64,000 bases of DNA from Mycolicibacterium iranicum (GTDB taxonomy: Bacteria; Actinomycetota; Actinomycetes; Mycobacteriales; Mycobacteriaceae). The notes under the pieces were generated by a model that did no database searches, was not told the origin of the DNA, and saw only the letters and a list, made by a program, of their open reading frames with translations. Below are positions 47,287 through 56,252 of this stretch, one piece after another. Both the position numbers and the translations under genes were made by a program. The stretch spans positions 1-64,000 of the forward strand of contig NZ_LQPC01000020.1 in assembly GCF_002101705.1 (NCBI RefSeq), read 5' to 3'. The stretch's first letter is position 1. Each line of letters starts with the position of its first letter.

Positions 47287-49832
47287 TGGTTGTCGGTTCC
47301 TCCCGCTTCCTGGGCCCGGCGGCGCCCGGCGTGCACGCCACCGAAGTGACTACCGATGCTGGTTCGCACGGCGTCGGGATCGCGGACGGGCAGCGCGTGC
47401 CCGTTCTCGGGCCCGTCCGCCGATGCTAACGACCGCTCGTCGGCGTGACCGGGGACCAGACGGGCACCCGGCTGCCGGACGGGCAGCCCGTCGACGGTTC
47501 GCTCACGCACCGGGGTGGCCTCCGCGGCCTGCGCCGCCGACCAGCCGTTGTCCCACACCGACTTCCAGTTGAGGTCGGAGCTGTGGGACAGCTCGTGCGG
47601 GTCGACCAGCCATTCCGACAGCATCTTCTGGTAGATCGCGTCGTCGTCATCGTCGAGGGTCGCGTGCCCCGCGCGCGGCGCCTCGGGTTCCGGCGGGGCC
47701 GGCGGTTGCGGGCGCACCGTGAAGAATGAGGCGACGCTCGGCCGGGGCGGTTCAGCCGGGCGGGGCTCGGGCGGCGTCACTTTCGCAGCGGGCGTCGGCT
47801 CGACGATCCCGCTCGCCCCAGGGCGTCGCTGGGGCAGCGCCGCATCGACGGGTGCGATGGCCGGGGCCGCAGCGGGACCGGATATGACGGATTGGACGGC
47901 TGCGGGGCGGGCGCCTTCCAGTGAGGGCGCGGCGGCCTGGCCGGCGTGCGCATCGGCACGGGTCTGCTCGTCAGTGCTGCCGCGCACAACGGAGCGGGCG
48001 CCAGTCAGCAGACGACTCGGTACGTACACGCCCGCGGTGGTCCCCGAGTCGGCCTGCCCGGCCACAGTGCTGCGCAGCCGAACGACAAGCCCATGCTTGG
48101 CGGCCAGACGCCCCACCACGAACAGGCCCATGTGTCGCGCCGTGTACGGATTGACCTCACCGCCGGATTCCAGGCGAGTGTTGGCGACCCGCAGGTCTGA
48201 CTCGGTCATCCCCAGACCGGTGTCGCTGACCTCGATCACCAGGCCGTTGTTGCCTGTGGGCACGGCCGACACCTGAACCGTCGTGCTCGGCGGCGAGTAG
48301 CGCAGCGCATTGTCGATCAACTCGGCCAGCAGATGCGCGAGGTCACCGGCGACCGCACCGTCGATCCCGTTGTCGGGCAGGCCTGCCGTGACGACCCTGG
48401 TGTACTCCTCGACTTCGGATGCGGCGGCGTTCACGAGTGCGGCGACGGGCACCGGGTCGGCTTGTTCCCGTGACATCTGCGCCCCCGCCAGCACCATCAG
48501 GTTGGCGCCGTTGCGTCGCATGCGCGCCGCCAGGTGGTCGAGCCGGAAGAGACTCTCCAGCCGGCCGGGGTCCTGCTCATCGCGTTCGAGCTGATCGATG
48601 AGCGAGAGCTGTTGGTCGACCAGCGAGCGGTTGCGTCGCGACAACGTCTCGAACATGTCGGTCACCTGGAGCGCAAGGCGGGCCTGCTCACCGGCGAGCA
48701 TGATCGCCTGCTGGTGCAACTCATCGACTGCGTGGGCAACCTGGCCGACCTCCTCGGTGGTGTGCACCGGAATCGGCTGTACCGGGAACTCCTTGCCGTC
48801 GCTGCGCACATGCTCGACCTCGCGGGCCAGATCTTCGTGGGCCACCTTGAGGGCGCTGTCGCGCAATGTCCGCAGCGGTCGCACCAGCGAGCGGGCAACG
48901 AGAGTGACGAGGATCAACGCGACGAGGATCGCGGCGCCGACCAGTGCCGCGTCCCGGATCGCCGCGGCGCGGGCGTCGTCGGCCAGCTGTGACACCGTCG
49001 CCGGAATGGCATTCGTGGTCTGGGCGATGACGCCGTCGGCGATATCCGCCGTGACCTGCTGTGACGCCAACAGCTCGGGGTTTCCGACCAGAACCGAGGC
49101 GGGGTCGGAGATGACTGCCAGCCGCTTGACCATCTCCGAGCGCAGCGACGCCGCCTGGTCGGTGGCACCGCCGAGAAAAGCGCCGATCGCCGAGACGGTC
49201 GCGGGTTCGGTGCCTGCGATCGTCACGATCGCCGAGCGCAGCGCGGGTTCGGCTAGCTCACCTCCGCGGGTGACCAACATGCGCTGCATCGCCATCTGCC
49301 CGCGGGCTCCGACCGCGCGCGACAGCACCTCCCCTTCGGCCCGCACCGCGGCGTCGTCGCCGACGAGGCCGGTGATCGCCGTCTCAGCGGTGATCAGCAG
49401 CGGCGCATACGTCATCACCCGCGCCCGGAGGTCCACGGAGCGGGCCGTGACCTTGTCGATCAGGTCCTGCCCGTAATCGATCAGGGTGTTCGTGGCCAGC
49501 CGCACGCTGTCGTCGACCTCGGTGGCGCCGAGCAGATGCTGTAACTCGGACTTGCCTGCGTCGAATGCCCGCACCGCCGCCTCGGTGTCGCCACCCTCGG
49601 TGGCCGTCACCATCGCTTTCTCCAGTGCGGCCATGTAGTCGACGACGGCGGGCACCATCTCGGCGCGATCGGCAGCTCGGCGTAGATCCAGCGCCTCCGA
49701 AGTACTCGACCAGACGCGCAGCCCTCCGAACGCACACGCCAAAACCAGCGGGACGATGACGATGGCGAGCACCTTCGCTCGGACGGGCCAGTTGGACGGC
49801 GCCCACCGCGACGGTCGCCTGTCGAGGCTCAC
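47283..49832 (-). CDS. Conservon sensor histidine kinase
   Basis: This membrane sensor kinase (849 aa from GTG) has a first membrane helix at about residues 20-38, an extracellular nitrate/nitrite-sensing-like helical region, a second helix ([16 protein letters not shown]), a HAMP linker, and a histidine-kinase-type ATPase domain with N box NALRYSPPS and DTGLGM. A long Pro/Ala-rich tail follows. It starts the conservon (Rv3365c equivalent) with roadblock, DUF742, GTPase and mfpA. The start is uncertain: GTG at 49832 fits the membrane topology, and a TTG at 49928 is an alternative. Confidence 0.87.
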   Translation of the reverse strand: MSLDRRPSRWAPSNWPVRAKVLAIVIVPLVLACAFGGLRVWSSTSEALDLRRAADRAEMVPAVVDYMAALEKAMVTATEGGDTEAAVRAFDAGKSELQHLLGATEVDDSVRLATNTLIDYGQDLIDKVTARSVDLRARVMTYAPLLITAETAITGLVGDDAAVRAEGEVLSRAVGARGQMAMQRMLVTRGGELAEPALRSAIVTIAGTEPATVSAIGAFLGGATDQAASLRSEMVKRLAVISDPASVLVGNPELLASQQVTADIADGVIAQTTNAIPATVSQLADDARAAAIRDAALVGAAILVALILVTLVARSLVRPLRTLRDSALKVAHEDLAREVEHVRSDGKEFPVQPIPVHTTEEVGQVAHAVDELHQQAIMLAGEQARLALQVTDMFETLSRRNRSLVDQQLSLIDQLERDEQDPGRLESLFRLDHLAARMRRNGANLMVLAGAQMSREQADPVPVAALVNAAASEVEEYTRVVTAGLPDNGIDGAVAGDLAHLLAELIDNALRYSPPSTTVQVSAVPTGNNGLVIEVSDTGLGMTESDLRVANTRLESGGEVNPYTARHMGLFVVGRLAAKHGLVVRLRSTVAGQADSGTTAGVYVPSRLLTGARSVVRGSTDEQTRADAHAGQAAAPSLEGARPAAVQSVISGPAAAPAIAPVDAALPQRRPGASGIVEPTPAAKVTPPEPRPAEPPRPSVASFFTVRPQPPAPPEPEAPRAGHATLDDDDDAIYQKMLSEWLVDPHELSHSSDLNWKSVWDNGWSAAQAAEATPVRERTVDGLPVRQPGARLVPGHADERSLASADGPENGHALPVRDPDAVRTSIGSHFGGVHAGRRRAQEAGGTDNQ

Positions 49833-50172
49833 CGGGTGCTCGCGACGTGACTCGGGCGCGCGCAGATCATTGATCGAGCGTCGTTCATAAAGGCTTCCTG
49901 CGGATGGGCCGACAAATGGGCCTGGCAATTCGACGAGTATGCCAGCCCTGCGACACGCCTTCCACAGCTGGCACTGTGCGCCACGAGTCGGCAAACGCGC
50001 TGACCCGGCCCGATTTTCGGCGAGCAGCAAACACCCGAACCGGTAGACGATCGTTACCGCTTCGACGTTGAGGGCGCCGAGTGGTAGGGAAGAATTAGGA
50101 AGAATTAAGAGGAACACGCCGGTTTCGGCGGCGTTGCTACGGGAAACCAAGTTGCACAATGGAGGTGCGATG
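49833..50172. other. Divergent regulatory gap between the kinase and a small gene
   Basis: This 340-base non-coding stretch separates the conservon kinase from a 50-residue gene. It holds a tandem decamer at 50088-50107 and a GGAGGT ribosome site at 50161. Some of the left part may be coding if the kinase starts upstream. No RNA gene was recognised. Confidence 0.5.
50088..50107 (+). repeat. Tandem 10-bp repeat GGAAGAATTA x2
   Basis: Two exact copies of GGAAGAATTA lie next to each other upstream of the 50-residue protein gene, in an AT-richer island of the gap. One-turn phasing makes a cooperative protein-binding site possible. Confidence 0.6.
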
Positions 50173-50325
50173 ATGGTCCGAAATGGTGTTGAGGTGGCCA
50201 TGCTGGCCGATGCCTCGGAGATCGGCGACTCGCCCATGATGCGGGCGATGAGCAGTGAAGTGGTCGACATCGACACGCTTGACAGCCTGGTTGCCATCGC
50301 CAGCTACGAAACCTGCCTCGACTGA
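50173..50325 (+). CDS. Small acidic protein of unknown function, 50 aa
   Basis: This 50-residue acidic frame (MVRNGVEVAMLADASEIGDS at its start) is preceded by a perfect GGAGGT ribosome site at 50161-50166, with tandem ATGs at 50170 and 50173. It has one Cys near the end and no signal or membrane segment. It is followed by a tRNA methyltransferase gene 32 bases later. The strong ribosome site supports translation. I do not recognise the family. Confidence 0.6.
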   Translation: MVRNGVEVAMLADASEIGDSPMMRAMSSEVVDIDTLDSLVAIASYETCLD

Positions 50326-50345
50326 AACACAGTTCCAACCAGACG

Positions 50346-50351
50346 TACCCT
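50346..50351 (+). promoter_or_regulatory. -10 box for leaderless tRNA methyltransferase mRNA
   Basis: TACCCT ends 6 bases before the GTG at 50358, the spacing for a leaderless transcript. Confidence 0.4.
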
Positions 50352-50357
50352 GCCTAG

Positions 50358-50822
50358 GTGTTCAGGGTGCTGTTCTTCTCGCCGCGCATCGCACCCAATA
50401 CCGGCAATGCGATTCGCATGGTCGCAGGTACCGGGTGCGAGCTGCACCTGGTGGAGCCGCTCGGATTCGACCTCTCCGAGCCCAAGCTCCGTCGCGCCGG
50501 CCTGGACTACCACGACCTCGCCTCGGTGACCGTGCACCCGGACCTGACGTCGGCGTGGTCGGCTCTGATGCCCGCCCGCGTGTTCGCGTTCACCGCGCAC
50601 GCCAGCACCTCGTTCGCCGACGTCGATTACCAGCCGGGCGATGTCCTGATGTTCGGTCCGGAACCGACCGGCCTCGACCAGGCCACCCTTTCTGACCCGC
50701 ACGTCACGTCGCGGGTACGCATTCCGATGCTGAGCGGTCGCCGCTCGCTGAATCTGTCGAACGCAGCCGCCGTCGCCGTTTACGAGGCGTGGCGCCAGCA
50801 CGGGTTCACGGGCGCAGTCTGA
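50358..50822 (+). CDS. tRNA (cytidine(34)-2'-O)-methyltransferase, SpoU/TrmL type
   Basis: This small SPOUT methyltransferase (154 aa) probably 2'-O-methylates a tRNA wobble nucleotide. The SAM-binding trefoil-knot motifs are present: PNTGNAIRMVAGTGCELHLVE at the start, FGPEPTGL in the middle and IPM...SLNLSNAAAVAVYE near the end. It corresponds to Rv3366 (spoU). It is convergent with the nitroreductase (3 bases between stops). Confidence 0.92.
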   Translation: MFRVLFFSPRIAPNTGNAIRMVAGTGCELHLVEPLGFDLSEPKLRRAGLDYHDLASVTVHPDLTSAWSALMPARVFAFTAHASTSFADVDYQPGDVLMFGPEPTGLDQATLSDPHVTSRVRIPMLSGRRSLNLSNAAAVAVYEAWRQHGFTGAV

Positions 50823-50825
50823 GCA

Positions 50826-51485
50826 TCACCACTCATTCCAGTGCGTCAACTGCTCGGCGGGCAGCCGCTTGGCCTTCTTGAAGTCGGTGCCCACCGTGTA
50901 GGCGATGGGGAACAGCCCGCCCTGTGAGTACTTGTCGAACGGGATACCGAGGACGTCGGCGGCCTGCTTCTCACCGTCGCCGAGCAGGTGCAGTGTCGTC
51001 CACGCCGAGCCCAGACCTCGCGAGCGCAGCGCGAGCATGAAGCTCCACGCGGCGGGTAGCAGCGATCCCCAGAATCCTGCGCTCATGCCCGCCGGGGCAC
51101 CGTCCGGCCGGCCCTCCAGGCACGGGATCAACATGACGGGCACTTCGTGCAGACGGTCGTTGAGGTACTTGGCGGAGTCGACAACCAGGGGCGTGCGCTC
51201 GTCCCGAATATCGCCGTAGGTGGGCTTCTCCTGCTCGAGGTACGGGGTCGCGTTGGTTCGGTAGATGTCGGCGAGCGCCTTCTTCTTCTCGGGGTCGTCG
51301 ACGAACACGAATTGCCAGCCTTGGGCGTTTGATCCCGTCGGCGCCTGCAGCGCGATGTCGAGGCACTCCATCAGCACTTCACGCGGCACCGGCTTGTCGA
51401 AATCGAGGCGCTTGCGCACCGAGCGGGTCGTCGTCAGAACTTCATCAGCAGACAGGTTGAGCGTCTCGCTCTTTTTCAACGTCAT
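50826..51485 (-). CDS. Nitroreductase family protein (Rv3368c-like)
   Basis: This FMN-dependent nitroreductase-family protein (219 aa) has RSVRKRLDF with the FMN phosphate Arg, a QAPTGSNAQGWQ segment, and the GLGSAWTTLHLL FMN region. It reduces nitro or quinone-like compounds with NAD(P)H; the physiological substrate is unknown. The ATG at 51485 lies 7 bases from a TAGTCT -10 box, favouring it over the upstream frame at 51515. Confidence 0.9.
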   Translation of the reverse strand: MTLKKSETLNLSADEVLTTTRSVRKRLDFDKPVPREVLMECLDIALQAPTGSNAQGWQFVFVDDPEKKKALADIYRTNATPYLEQEKPTYGDIRDERTPLVVDSAKYLNDRLHEVPVMLIPCLEGRPDGAPAGMSAGFWGSLLPAAWSFMLALRSRGLGSAWTTLHLLGDGEKQAADVLGIPFDKYSQGGLFPIAYTVGTDFKKAKRLPAEQLTHWNEW

Positions 51486-51492
51486 TATGCCG

Positions 51493-51498
51493 AGACTA
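51493..51498 (-). promoter_or_regulatory. -10 box for the nitroreductase gene
   Basis: TAGTCT on the minus strand ends 7 bases before the ATG at 51485, consistent with a leaderless mRNA. Confidence 0.4.
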
Positions 51499-51551
51499 CA
51501 TTCGGCCGATGGCAATCGATCGTCTCGCCGAGGTCACCCGAGTTAGATCGG

Positions 51552-51615
51552 CGAGCGTGCGCGAAATTCGCGGATTGCTCGGCGTGTCGCCGTGCAAACG
51601 CGCACGGTCGCGGTG
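51552..51615. repeat. Structured intergenic repeat, copy 2
   Basis: This element aligns with 33322-33383. The outer stem pairs CGTGCGCG (51556-51563) with CGCGCACG (51599-51606), and the inner hairpin pairs GGCG (51581-51584) with CGCC (51588-51591). Compared with copy 1, a C-G pair has become T-A in the stem. It lies between nitroreductase and dnaE2. Confidence 0.65.
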
Positions 51616-51623
51616 AGGGGGGC

Positions 51624-54600
51624 TCAACGGAAGTCACGGGACTTCGACGTCACCCGCAGGTTGATCGGACCCATCCGGTCTGCCACCACGGTGACCGCAC
51701 CGGTGGCGTTCTGCACGATGCCGCGGACCACCAGGGCTGAAGCGGTCTGGGCCAGCTTGCGATGACGGCCCCACACCCCTTGGGAACACAGCACATTGAC
51801 CATTCCGGTCTCGTCCTCGAGATTCATGAACGTCACCCCCTGCGCGGTGGCAGGCCGCTGCCGGTGCGTCACCGCTCCCGCCACCAGCACCCGGGTACCG
51901 TCGCGCACCGACAGCAGCTGATCGGCGGGCACCACCCCCATCGCGTCGAGATCCTCGCGGAGGAACTCCGTCGGATAGCGGTCCGGTGACACCCCGGTCG
52001 CCCAGACGTCCGCGGCCGTCAGCTCGAGTTCGGTCATGCCGGGTAGCGACGGCACATGTGACGACGATCCGACACCGGGCAGCCGGTCGGGCCGTTCCGT
52101 CGCTGCCGCCCCTGCCGCCCACAGGCCTTCACGTCTGGTGATCCCGAAACACCCCAGCGCACCCGCCGTGGCCAGCGCCTCGGTCTGCGGCACCGACAGC
52201 TGCACCCTTCTGGTCAAATCGGTGAGAGTCCTGAAGAGGCCGTGCGCTTTTCGTTCCTCGACCAGGAGCTCCGCGAGGTCGGTGCCGATATGGCGGACGT
52301 TGCCCAGCCCCAGCCGCACCTCCAGGCCCGCGTTTTCCAGTGTGGCGTGCGAGAGGCTGGCGTTCACGTCGGGCCCATGCACGACGACGCCGTGCCTGCG
52401 GGCATCGGCGACCAGCGTCTGCGGTGAGTAGAACCCCATCGGCTGGGCCCGCAGCAGCGCCGCGCAGAATGCCGCGGGGTGGTGCAGCTTGAACCACGAC
52501 GAATAGAACACCAGCGACGCGAAGCTCAGCGAATGGCTCTCCGGAAATCCGAAGTTGGCGAACGCCTCCAGTTTCTCGTAGATCCGCCTGGCCACGTCTC
52601 CGGTGATGCCGTGGAGTTCGGCCATGCCGTCGAAGAACCTGCTGCGCAGCCGTCGCATCTTCTCGGTCGAACGTTTCGAGCCCATCGCGCGACGCAACTG
52701 GTCGGCCTCCGACGCCGAGAATCCTGCGCAGTCGACGGCCAGCTGCATCAGCTGTTCCTGGAAAAGAGGCACTCCCAACGTTTTCCGCAGCGCCGACTCC
52801 ATCGACGGGTGGTCGTAGGTGACCTCTTCCTGCCCGTTTCGCCGCTTGATGTACGGGTGCACCGATCCGCCCTGGATCGGTCCGGGACGGATAAGGGCGA
52901 CCTCGACCACCAGGTCGTAGAACTGCCGTGGCTTGAGCCGAGGAAGCGTGGCCATCTGGGCGCGCGATTCCACCTGGAACACCCCGACGGAGTCGGCCCG
53001 CTGCAGCATCTCGTAGACCGCGGGCTCGGACAGGTCGAGCTTGGCCAGGTCGACCTCGAGCCCCTTGTGCTGGGCGACCAGGTCGATGCAGTAGTGCAGT
53101 GCCGAGAGCATTCCGAGGCCGAGCAGGTCGAACTTCACCAAACCGATTGCCGCACAGTCGTCTTTGTCCCACTGCAGGACACTTCGGTTCTCCATCCGGG
53201 CCCATTCGACGGGGCACACGTCGGCGATCGGGCGGTCGCAGATCACCATGCCGCCGGAGTGGATACCCATGTGCCGCGGCAGGTTCGAGATCTGTTTGGC
53301 CAAGTCCACCACCTGCTCGGGGATGTCCTCTACGTGGGTGGCGTCGGCGAGGTTGCCCCACTGGCTGATCTGCTTGCTCCAGGCGTCCTGCTGCCCTTGC
53401 GAGAATCCCAGCGCGCGGGCCATGTCGCGGACGGCGCTGCGGCCCCGGTAGGTGATCACGTTGGCCACCTGGGCGGCATACTCCCGCCCGTACCGCTGAT
53501 AGACGTACTGGATCGCCTCCTCACGCAGGTCGGATTCGATGTCGATGTCGATATCGGGTGGCCCGTCGCGGGCAGGCGACAGGAAGCGTTCGAACAGCAA
53601 CTCGTTGGCGATCGGGTCGACGTTGGTGACCTTGAGCGCATAGCAGACCGCCGAATTGGCGGCCGAACCTCTGCCCTGGGACAGGATATTGTTCTCCCGG
53701 CAGAACCGGGTGATGTCGTGCACCACCAGGAAATAGCCGGGAAAGTTCAGCTGCTCGATGACCCTGAGCTCGTGCTCGATCTGAGTGTAGGCGCGGGGGG
53801 CGTGCTCCGGCGGCCCATACCGCTCGCGGGCACCCTGCATCACCAGGTGCCGCAGCCAGCTGTCCTCGGTGTGCCCCTCGGGCACGTCGAATGGCGGCAG
53901 CTGCGGAGCGATCAGCGCAAGACCGAACGCGCACTGCTCCCCCAGTTCGGCAGCCGCCGAGACCACCTCGGGACAGTGCGCGAACACCCGCGCCATCTCC
54001 TCCCCCGACCGAAGGTGCGAACCACCGAGCGGCGCAAGGTAACCCGCAGCCTCGCCGACCGAGTTCCTGGCGCGGATGGCTCCCATCGCCATCGCGAGCC
54101 TGCCCCGCCCCGGTTCGGCGAAGTGAGCCGCGGTGGTGGCGATGACGCCGACACCGAACCGCGGCGCGAGTGCCGCCAGTGCGGCATTGCGCTCGCCGTC
54201 GAGGGGGTGCCCGTGATGGGTGAGCTCGACGGTGACGCGGTCTGGGCCGAACCGGTCGACAAGGTCGGCAAGTGCCGCCTCGGCAGCCTCGGGCCCTCCT
54301 CGCGACAGCGCTTGACGGACATGACCTTTGCGGCACCCGGTCAAGATCTGCCAGTGCCCGCCCGCCGCGTCGGTCAGCGCGTCGTAGTCATAGCGCAGCA
54401 CCCCCTTCTCACCCCCGGCCAGATGCGCTGCGGCCAGCTGCCGCGACAGCCGTCGGTAGCCTTCCGGCCCGCGGGCGAGCACAAGAAGGTGGGGGCCGGG
54501 GGGATCGGGAACGTCGGTGCGGGTGCCACCACCCAGCGACAGTTCGGCACCGAATACCGTAGCCATGTCGAGCTCTCTGGCCGCCTCGGCGAACCGCACC

Positions 54601-54923
54601 ACCCCGTATAGCCCGTCGTGGTCGGTGAGCGCGATGGCCTTCAGATCCAGCCGGGCCGCCTCCTCCACCAGCTCCTCCGGCGTACTGGCACCGTCGAGGA
54701 AGCTGTAGGCCGAGTGTGCGTGCAGTTCGGCATAGGGCACCGCGCCACGCATGCTGGGGCCCCGGACCTCCGGAGCCTCGTATTCTCCCCGCTTGCTCGA
54801 CCAGGCCGGACTGTCCCCGCCATCACCGACCTGCGCGTCGATGGGCCAGCCGGCACGGCGCGGCTTGCCCTCCAGCACGCGCCGCATTTCACCCCAGCTC
54901 GGGGGACCGGTATGCCAACCCAC
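51624..54923 (-). CDS. dnaE2: Error-prone DNA polymerase III alpha subunit DnaE2
   Basis: This DNA polymerase (1099 aa) of the C family performs translesion synthesis and damage-induced mutagenesis. The N-terminal PHP domain starts at about residue 63 (ELHAHSAYSFLDGAS). The polymerase active site carries PPDIDIDIESD near 455 with the catalytic Asps, and a helix-hairpin-helix and OB-fold region occupy the C-terminus. The GTG start gives MGWHTGPPSWGEM, matching mycobacterial DnaE2 N-termini. An exact SOS box lies 13 bases upstream. Partners ImuA' and ImuB are encoded at 60207-62469. Confidence 0.96.
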   Translation of the reverse strand: MGWHTGPPSWGEMRRVLEGKPRRAGWPIDAQVGDGGDSPAWSSKRGEYEAPEVRGPSMRGAVPYAELHAHSAYSFLDGASTPEELVEEAARLDLKAIALTDHDGLYGVVRFAEAARELDMATVFGAELSLGGGTRTDVPDPPGPHLLVLARGPEGYRRLSRQLAAAHLAGGEKGVLRYDYDALTDAAGGHWQILTGCRKGHVRQALSRGGPEAAEAALADLVDRFGPDRVTVELTHHGHPLDGERNAALAALAPRFGVGVIATTAAHFAEPGRGRLAMAMGAIRARNSVGEAAGYLAPLGGSHLRSGEEMARVFAHCPEVVSAAAELGEQCAFGLALIAPQLPPFDVPEGHTEDSWLRHLVMQGARERYGPPEHAPRAYTQIEHELRVIEQLNFPGYFLVVHDITRFCRENNILSQGRGSAANSAVCYALKVTNVDPIANELLFERFLSPARDGPPDIDIDIESDLREEAIQYVYQRYGREYAAQVANVITYRGRSAVRDMARALGFSQGQQDAWSKQISQWGNLADATHVEDIPEQVVDLAKQISNLPRHMGIHSGGMVICDRPIADVCPVEWARMENRSVLQWDKDDCAAIGLVKFDLLGLGMLSALHYCIDLVAQHKGLEVDLAKLDLSEPAVYEMLQRADSVGVFQVESRAQMATLPRLKPRQFYDLVVEVALIRPGPIQGGSVHPYIKRRNGQEEVTYDHPSMESALRKTLGVPLFQEQLMQLAVDCAGFSASEADQLRRAMGSKRSTEKMRRLRSRFFDGMAELHGITGDVARRIYEKLEAFANFGFPESHSLSFASLVFYSSWFKLHHPAAFCAALLRAQPMGFYSPQTLVADARRHGVVVHGPDVNASLSHATLENAGLEVRLGLGNVRHIGTDLAELLVEERKAHGLFRTLTDLTRRVQLSVPQTEALATAGALGCFGITRREGLWAAGAAATERPDRLPGVGSSSHVPSLPGMTELELTAADVWATGVSPDRYPTEFLREDLDAMGVVPADQLLSVRDGTRVLVAGAVTHRQRPATAQGVTFMNLEDETGMVNVLCSQGVWGRHRKLAQTASALVVRGIVQNATGAVTVVADRMGPINLRVTSKSRDFR

Positions 54924-54935
54924 CCCCGCAGTCTA

Positions 54936-54951
54936 TCGAACAAATGTTCGA
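54936..54951. promoter_or_regulatory. LexA/SOS box of dnaE2
   Basis: TCGAAC-AAAT-GTTCGA is an exact match to the mycobacterial SOS box TCGAAC-N4-GTTCGA. The dyad extends 3 more perfect bases each side (54933-54954). LexA should repress dnaE2 from here until DNA damage. Confidence 0.9.
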
Positions 54952-54954
54952 TAG

Positions 54955-56121
54955 TCAGGCGGTCCTGCCGGTGTCATCGACCCCGGCGTTGCCCGGGTCT
55001 TCTTCCTCTTCGTCGAGGTTGGGCCGCAGCACGTAGCGGACCTGGTTGCCGCCGGTCATCCGCGCCTGCTCGATGGCCTGTCTGGCGATGCGAATCAACT
55101 TGTCGAGGACCTCGTCGGGTGGCTCGGCGGCCAGCGGAGGCAGCGGAGTGACGACCACTCCGATACTGGCGGTGAGGCGCTGCGGCGTCGCGGCGATGGA
55201 CCCGCGGATACGTTCCACCAGAGGTGACGCGTCGGCGGTGGTGAAGGTGTCGGCGATCAGGAAGTCGTCATCGGCGACATGCGCGACGATCGCGTTGTGC
55301 CGCACCGTCTCGCGCAGCGCCTGCCCGACCGTGACGCGGGCCCGGTTGCCGCCTCCCGAGCCGGACAGTCCGAGCAGCAGCGAGAAGCTGTCGATGTTGA
55401 CCGCGAGGACGACCAGATACTTGTCGTCGCTGCGGCTGCGCGACGCCAACAGGGTCGCGACGGAGCTGTAGAACGCGTCGCGGTGCAGCAGGCCGGTGAG
55501 TTGCTCGATGTCACCGTGGTGGGCGTTGGGTTGCAGCAGCTTGATCACTGCGCGGCACGAGATCGCCACGAACACGTTGAGCAACACCACGATGACCAAC
55601 GCACAGATCGCCACCGCAAGGTCGGTCGCCATCAGCTCCAAGAACAGAATGCCGAGCACGACCGCGGCGATCACCCACGCGAAGGTGAGGAGCCGGACTG
55701 CATGGAAACACACGACGAACACGGTGATCACCACGTACGTCGCGGTACCGAGGAACCCGATGACGGGGTTGTCGACCATCAGCGAGGAAACCCCGACCCC
55801 GAGGGAGACGGCGACGACCGACGTCAGGGATTGCAGCCGGGTCGGCCAGCTGTCGCGCAACCACATAACAGCCAATGCCAGCGAACCGACGGCGATGACG
55901 GACGCGGCGATCCAGGCGCCTCGCGAGTCGGGGCCGTACGCGCTGGCCATCAGGCCCACGGGCAACAGTCCCAGCACCGTGATACACAGCGCTACCAGGC
56001 GACATGTCGCGGTCTGCAAACCGCGCGCCGCGAGTACAGCGGTGAACCAGTAGTACTGGTCGAAGCGCCACAATGCAGGGCCGAGTGCGGCAGCGGACGA
56101 ATTCCGCAAACCCTCGAACAT
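54955..56121 (-). CDS. Membrane protein with degenerate GGDEF domain
   Basis: This 388-residue protein has about six N-terminal membrane helices (residues 25-190) and a C-terminal GGDEF-like domain (about 205-350). The signature position reads ADDDF (VAHVADDDFLIAD) instead of GGDEF, and no RxxD inhibitory site is seen. It is therefore unlikely to make cyclic di-GMP but could bind it or act as a scaffold. The ATG at 56121 is preceded by AGGGGTGGG. It ends next to the dnaE2 SOS box. Confidence 0.82.
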   Translation of the reverse strand: MFEGLRNSSAAALGPALWRFDQYYWFTAVLAARGLQTATCRLVALCITVLGLLPVGLMASAYGPDSRGAWIAASVIAVGSLALAVMWLRDSWPTRLQSLTSVVAVSLGVGVSSLMVDNPVIGFLGTATYVVITVFVVCFHAVRLLTFAWVIAAVVLGILFLELMATDLAVAICALVIVVLLNVFVAISCRAVIKLLQPNAHHGDIEQLTGLLHRDAFYSSVATLLASRSRSDDKYLVVLAVNIDSFSLLLGLSGSGGGNRARVTVGQALRETVRHNAIVAHVADDDFLIADTFTTADASPLVERIRGSIAATPQRLTASIGVVVTPLPPLAAEPPDEVLDKLIRIARQAIEQARMTGGNQVRYVLRPNLDEEEEDPGNAGVDDTGRTA

Positions 56122-56222
56122 CGGCCCACCCCTGTCGCACGTGTCCCAGGTCCAGATCAAAACCCCCGCGCATCGGGAAGGCTACCAGCCCAGCAAACAT
56201 TTTCCCAGCGTCAATATTTGCT

Positions 56223-56252
56223 GACGGGTGCCACTATGACGGGTGCCACTAT
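56223..56252. repeat. Exact 15-bp tandem duplication at the htdY stop
   Basis: GACGGGTGCCACTAT occurs twice without a gap at 56223-56237 and 56238-56252. The second copy ends on the last base of the htdY stop codon (minus strand). It looks like a recent slippage duplication. Confidence 0.9.

Noticed and set aside
52479..54611. 710-codon plus-strand open frame
   Set aside because: It is wholly antisense to dnaE2, with His/Asp/Gln-rich shadow composition and no ribosome site.
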